In this document: in pieces, positions 59,601-64,000 of the stretch | Position numbering within the stretch: the stretch's first letter is position 1 | Layout of the letters: each line of letters starts with the position of its first letter | NCBI RefSeq assembly: GCF_000972845.2 | Contig: NC_040016.1 | Span: 10,250,701 to 10,314,700, forward strand | DNA length: 64,000 nucleotides | Direction: 5' to 3' | Source: Larimichthys crocea | Lineage: Eukaryota > Chordata > Actinopteri > Sciaenidae | Translations under genes and position numbers: made by a program | Notes under the pieces: generated by a model | Database searches by the model: none | What the model was told of the DNA's origin: nothing | What the model saw: only the letters and a program-made list of their open reading frames with translations

Positions 59601-62600
59601 AGAACCTGAGATGCAAGACTTCATTCAGCCTGCCAAGGAAGAGGAACCTGAAACAAATACACCTGCTCTACAGGAGGAGCCTGTCTTTCCAACCACACCT
59701 AAAAAGGGCACCAACAAGGGAAGACCTAAGCGTTCAAAAAACCAAAAGCAAGCAAAAAAAGATTTGAAGGAAGGACACTCAGTAAGTGAGGAATCTGCAA
59801 CAACTTTAACAGATGCCACAACTTCCAGTGTAAAGATTGTTCCTGAATCAACTCCATCAGCAGCAACTGCTGCAGTTATTACTCCTACTACTTGGAAGTC
59901 AGAACCTGAGCCTTCAGCTGTCAAGACTACAGATATAAATGCAGAGTCAGAGTCACCTCCTGAAGAACACACTCAACATCTGAAATCTGTCAACCCCAGA
60001 TCTAAAAGTCCAATATGCCCAAAGCCTCAACAGGCACCATCTGAATGCATCTCTCCTTCCATGTCTCCACTAGCTAGCAGGCCAAGTATCAGACCCATTC
60101 AACCGACCCATCAATCAACAATTAGAATTCCTGTTTCTCCACCAGATTGGCGCCACCAGTCTAAAGATACAGGAGTCTCCTCTTCACCTGTCATGCCGTT
60201 GGCATCTAAGGAAAACCAGCCTTTACCCTCAGACTCTGAAAACATGGATATTGATCTTGGCACAAGTGACTTGAGACAGATTCTAATGAAACACAAAAAC
60301 ATGCCACTGCCAGGCAGTAGCTCTATCCCTAGTAATCTGCTCACCCTACGAGATCAGAACCCCACTGAAAGTAATACCCCATCAGCTGTTGTGCCAAATA
60401 AGTCACCACTACCTGATGGTAGAATGCCCACTCATCAAGCATCATCTATTGTTCGATCTCCAGCCTCACTACCATCTCCTGAGACAAAGTCTGTGATCTC
60501 TGTTATTGCATCCACTGCAACCTCTGTTATCAGTCGTGTTTGCAACCCTCCTGAGCCTGAAGACAAAGTAAACATGAACATTGCAAATCCTTGTGTGGAC
60601 ATGGCTCTGCCAAAACCAACCTATAGGCCCAACAAAGATGATAGTGGAACATACCATGGGCCGTCTGTTGGTGATGAGGTGGGAAGTGCTGCACGCTTTA
60701 TTGTTGAGAGCCCCACACTTGGCACAGGATCTTGCCCAGGTCTGAGAGTAAATACATCTGAAGGAGTGGTAGTATTGAGCCACTCGGGCCAGAAAACTGA
60801 GGGACGACAGAGGATCAGTGCAAAAATAAGTCAAATCCCACAAGCAACAGCAGGTGACATGGAATCTCAGCAGTTGGTGTCCATGCCCCAGATAAAGGAA
60901 ATGTATGGCCATTCTCATTCAGGACTTCAAAAGGGGCCTTCATCACAGACAGATCATGGACATCCTGGTAAAATGCAATCAACTTTGTCTTCTATTAAAC
61001 AAGAAAGCACTGGTTTGGAAAAGATGGAATCTGCTTACCAATCTGGACCTCAAGGAGTAGTGAAGCGTCTTGCACAGGGTAACCAGCAAGTAATGAGTTA
61101 TCATCAAGAGTACATGCCAATGAAACATCAAAAGAAAATAGAAAATGATTCTCACAGTACAGATGGAGCTAAACCACCTTGGACGTCAGCTATAAGTCCT
61201 GCTATAAGCCCCCATTTGCCCTCTCCACCTGGCAACCATGTAGGATTTGTTACAGCGGCTGCTGACAGAGCTCCCTCACACATCAGTGGGGTTAAACAGG
61301 AACCACGTTCCCCTCGCAAGTCAGGTCATCCACACTCTCCATTTACTAAAGTGTCATCCCCCATCGGCTCCTCATCACCCAAGGGCATACCAGTGATGTT
61401 GTCCACTGGCATTCCTGCCATGCAACAGTTTATTCCTGGTGTACACCATCCAGAACAGTCGGTTATCATGCCACCTCACAGTGTGCCTGGAGGCTTGGGA
61501 CGGATGTCTCCTCACCGTGTTACCCAATCAATTCCAGTGGGTCATCTTGTCCAAGATGTTCGGGTCAATACTCCCCCTCTCTCTGTGATGAGCTATGGGA
61601 TGCATAGTGAGTCTCATTCCTCTCCCTGGTCTGGTCCCATGCAACCACGACCCACATCACCTCAGGCTGTTGGCAGAGACAAGGTTCTCAAGGTAAACCC
61701 CAGTTTAAGGGGTCATGAGGGGGAACAGGAAGAACCCAGACGCTTCCAGCAAGCTCCAGGAAGACAATCTGCCACCCAGCTAAAACCGGAGACTATACAG
61801 TCAGATCCCCGTGGGCCGTTGCGGGGTAGTGTCCAGTTAGAAACGTACATGGCACAAAGAGATATGCGTGTGCTCTTGCATCAACAGGGAGAGCGTTTGG
61901 CCACAGACCCTCATTCTGGACACATTCAAGAGACTCCCCCCTCTTCAGCACCTTCCAGCCTACCCATGTCCTTGTCTCCAAGAGCACATGTTTTGCCTAA
62001 AGGTGTGTCCGAGAAGGATATAACAAAGCCGCTGGAAGCAAAGAGGCCACACTCTCCTATTTCTAAAGATGGAATGATGGGGATCCGACAATCTGTGCAA
62101 GCAATGGCCTCTCCGCAGAGAGTTCAGCTAATAACACCAGGACCAAGTGGCTCATTCTCAGAGTATTCAGGCATGTACTCAAACCCAAGGAGTATCCATT
62201 CTCAAATACCAGAGACATCGCCTGTTGGACTTAACCAGCCACCGCTGAGTGTCACACCAACCATGGTGAGTTCACTGCATTACCATTCTTGTTCATTAGG
62301 TAGCCTATACTTGGCTTAAACCAGTGCAGTCTAATACAACAGTCCTGCAATAAATCCAACCTTCATGAAGGTTATTATGTTCAGTTTTTATTTAAAGAGA
62401 GGTGTTTAGAGGTGTATTTAGCTTCATTTTCAAAGCTGTTGTTAAATTGGTCCCACTAAACTCAGAGGGTTTTCTAATCAGTCTAAACCAAACAACAAAC
62501 ACACAAACTGTTTTCTCGAATCCTTAGGGTGCGGACCTCCAGGCAAAACCAGATGGCAAGATGACGCAACCTGTTAATATGGTGCAGTTGCTTACGGTAA

Positions 62601-63507
62601 GAGAAACCTAAAACAACAATTTAAATTGTGTTCAGGGATGTTGGTCTAAACAAGAAGTTGCTTTGTCTGACATATTTGTCTTTATTTTCTCTTGCATTTA
62701 AACAGAAATACCCTATTGTGTGGCAAGGCCTGCTGGCACTGAAGAATGACACAGCTGCAGTCCAGTTGCATTTTGTCTGTGGTAACAAAGCTTTGGCTCA
62801 TCGATCGCTGCCTCTACAAGAAGGAGGCGCATTGCTTAGGATTGTCCAGAGAATGAGACTAGAGGCATCACAACTGGAGAGTGTAGCCCGAAGAATGACG
62901 GTACGTGTCTTTGGTGTGATCCCCACTGAATAATTATTAATTAAATGGAGTCTAGTGACAACATTTGCCTTTTTTTTTTTCCCTCTGCAGGGGGACAGTG
63001 ACTTCTGTCTTCTCCTTGCTCTGCCATGTGGACGAGATCAAGATGATGTCCTGAACCAAACTCAAGCGCTTAAGGCCGCTTTCATTAACTACTTGCAGAC
63101 AAAGTTGGCTGCTGGTATCATCAATATTCCTAACCCAGGCTCCAATCAGGTGAGACATTGTTGGTATTTGATATAATACTTGTATTATTCATGTGCGTTT
63201 CCAACTCAGAGCTGGTGAGCAGACTAAGTCACTAAGTCAAAACTAACAAACCCACCACATTTTGGCTCAACGTATATATATTCATATAAGCCTGGTTTGA
63301 CTTGACACCCTTCTGGTATTGAGTTTCAAGTTGGTTACGTCACATGTGTAACTGATGTTTTTTCTGTTTTTTCAGCCTGCCTATGTGCTACAGATTTTCC
63401 CGCCGTGCGAGTTTTCAGAGAGCCACTTATCCCAGCTCGCCCCCGACCTTCTCAACAGGATCTCCAGCATCTCACCACACCTCATGATTGTCATCACCTC
63501 TGTGTAA
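47672..63507 (+). CDS. spen: Spen/SHARP (Msx2-interacting protein) transcriptional co-repressor
   Basis: Fifteen coding exons: 47672-47754, 48887-49201, 52140-52616, 52778-52932, 53366-53566, 53709-53860, 53963-54088, 54193-54306, 54401-54514, 54605-54705, 54873-62265, 62528-62596, 62706-62900, 62991-63149, 63376-63507. Phases agree: 9786 nt, 3261 aa (human about 3664). SPEN binds RNA (including Xist in mammals) and recruits NCoR/SMRT-HDAC repressors; it acts with RBPJ in Notch targets and with nuclear receptors. RRM1 is at residues 6-81 (LWVGNL; GGVAAFVDF), RRM2 about 331-411, RRM3 about 434-508 (TLFIGNL), RRM4 about 514-590. An Arg/Ser-rich stretch lies between RRM1 and RRM2. Exon 11 encodes a low-complexity Lys/Glu/Ser region with a segment around AKISQIPQAT that matches the human region near the RBPJ-binding site. 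The SPOC domain is about 3095-3261 (KYPIVWQGLLALKNDTAAVQ), keeping the phosphoserine-binding arginines at 3149 and 3151 (QRMR) and ending SPHLMIVITSV. The start MVRETRHLWVGNLPE is diagnostic. Confidence 0.97.
49202..52139 (+). other. spen: spen intron 2, 2.9 kb, T-rich
   Basis: No coding exon fits the phase between exons 2 and 3. The intron has long T runs (50568-50575 and 50620-50643), an AT palindromic region (51037-51100) and a higher-complexity block at about 49980-50240. AATAAA at 51539-51544 is not near a plausible gene end. Confidence 0.5.
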
Positions 63508-64000
63508 CCTTCACTGCTGGGAACTGTGAATGGATGTTCTTGCTGATGAACCTCAGGAAACCAGAGGAATATGAGAATTTGTTTGTTTTTTTCCTGGACA
63601 CAGTGGGAATGTGTGGGATGTACCCTATCTATTTTTGCTTTTTTTTCCCTCCTCATCAGTCTTTTTCTTTTGTCACTCTGGTATTTTTGTCCTTCTCAAA
63701 TGAACTCAGGGATGGACCAAACCAGAATCAGTCTTATTTGACCATTTCTCTGCTGTATTTCTATTTATTGGAGTTTAATTTTAATGTTCGGAGATGCTCT
63801 GAAGAAAAATCAGGATGTTTGAAGAACAAGAATGAGTGACTATCTGGGTGGCCTTTTTTCTTTCATCTGTCTTTTATTGATTGTCATGTTCATTTTTTTT
63901 TTCACAAGAGAGGATCATAGAAGCTGTTGTACCCCAATGGCTAAAAAGACATTTCAACATATTATTTTAAATAATTATGTACAGACTTCCTCGCCAGGCT
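63508..64000 (+). other. spen: spen 3' untranslated region, cut by the window end
   Basis: Directly follows the stop codon. The short frames in it are not conserved-looking. No canonical AATAAA occurs before the window end, so the transcript probably continues beyond 64000. Confidence 0.6.

Noticed and set aside
60469..60918. 149-codon minus-strand frame inside the spen giant exon
   Set aside because: It is antisense to a clearly conserved coding exon and has no features of its own; other antisense frames at 58776-59135, 59253-59624 and 59625-59972 were dropped for the same reason.

Overview
The window is vertebrate nuclear DNA, and the repeats and gene structure point to a ray-finned fish, probably a spiny-rayed (acanthomorph) teleost. 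Genes have short GT-AG introns. The spaces between them hold Tc1-like, hAT-like, Tigger/pogo-like and L1-like remnants, the usual teleost LINE 3' tails, and CA/TG/GATA microsatellites. Identities below come from recognising translated exons against remembered vertebrate families; no database search was run.

Layout: necap2 (minus, coding 6497 to 3278), szrd1 (minus, 12650 to 10450), fbxo42 (plus, 17702 to 23324), slc25a34 (plus, 26185 to 30267), tmem82 (plus, 31315 to about 33082, reading frame broken), fblim1 (plus, 35995 to 40615), an intronless coiled-coil gene with a trichohyalin/plectin-like character (minus, 43877 to 42312), and spen (plus, 47672 to 63507, including a 7.4 kb exon). All but the coiled-coil gene have orthologues in human 1p36, as two blocks (NECAP2-SZRD1-FBXO42 and SLC25A34-TMEM82-FBLIM1-SPEN) that lie directly side by side here.

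The genes do not form a pathway. They are endocytic (necap2), RNA-associated (szrd1), ubiquitin ligase adaptor (fbxo42), mitochondrial carrier (slc25a34), membrane protein of unknown role (tmem82), cell-adhesion/actin scaffold (fblim1), probable axonemal coiled coil (unnamed) and transcriptional co-repressor (spen).

The most notable observations are: (1) an apparent one-base deletion in tmem82 that stops the frame while downstream exons and splice sites remain intact; (2) a hAT-like insertion exactly at the fbxo42 exon 9 splice donor, whose 8-bp target duplication recreates the donor, with a Tigger-like element nested inside; (3) a 512-bp inverted-repeat element with exact 20-bp subterminal repeats nested in a LINE tail; (4) an intronless coiled-coil gene with a TATA box and two perfect CRE octamers, a layout typical of spermatid-expressed genes. 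I found no evidence for a novel multi-gene system.
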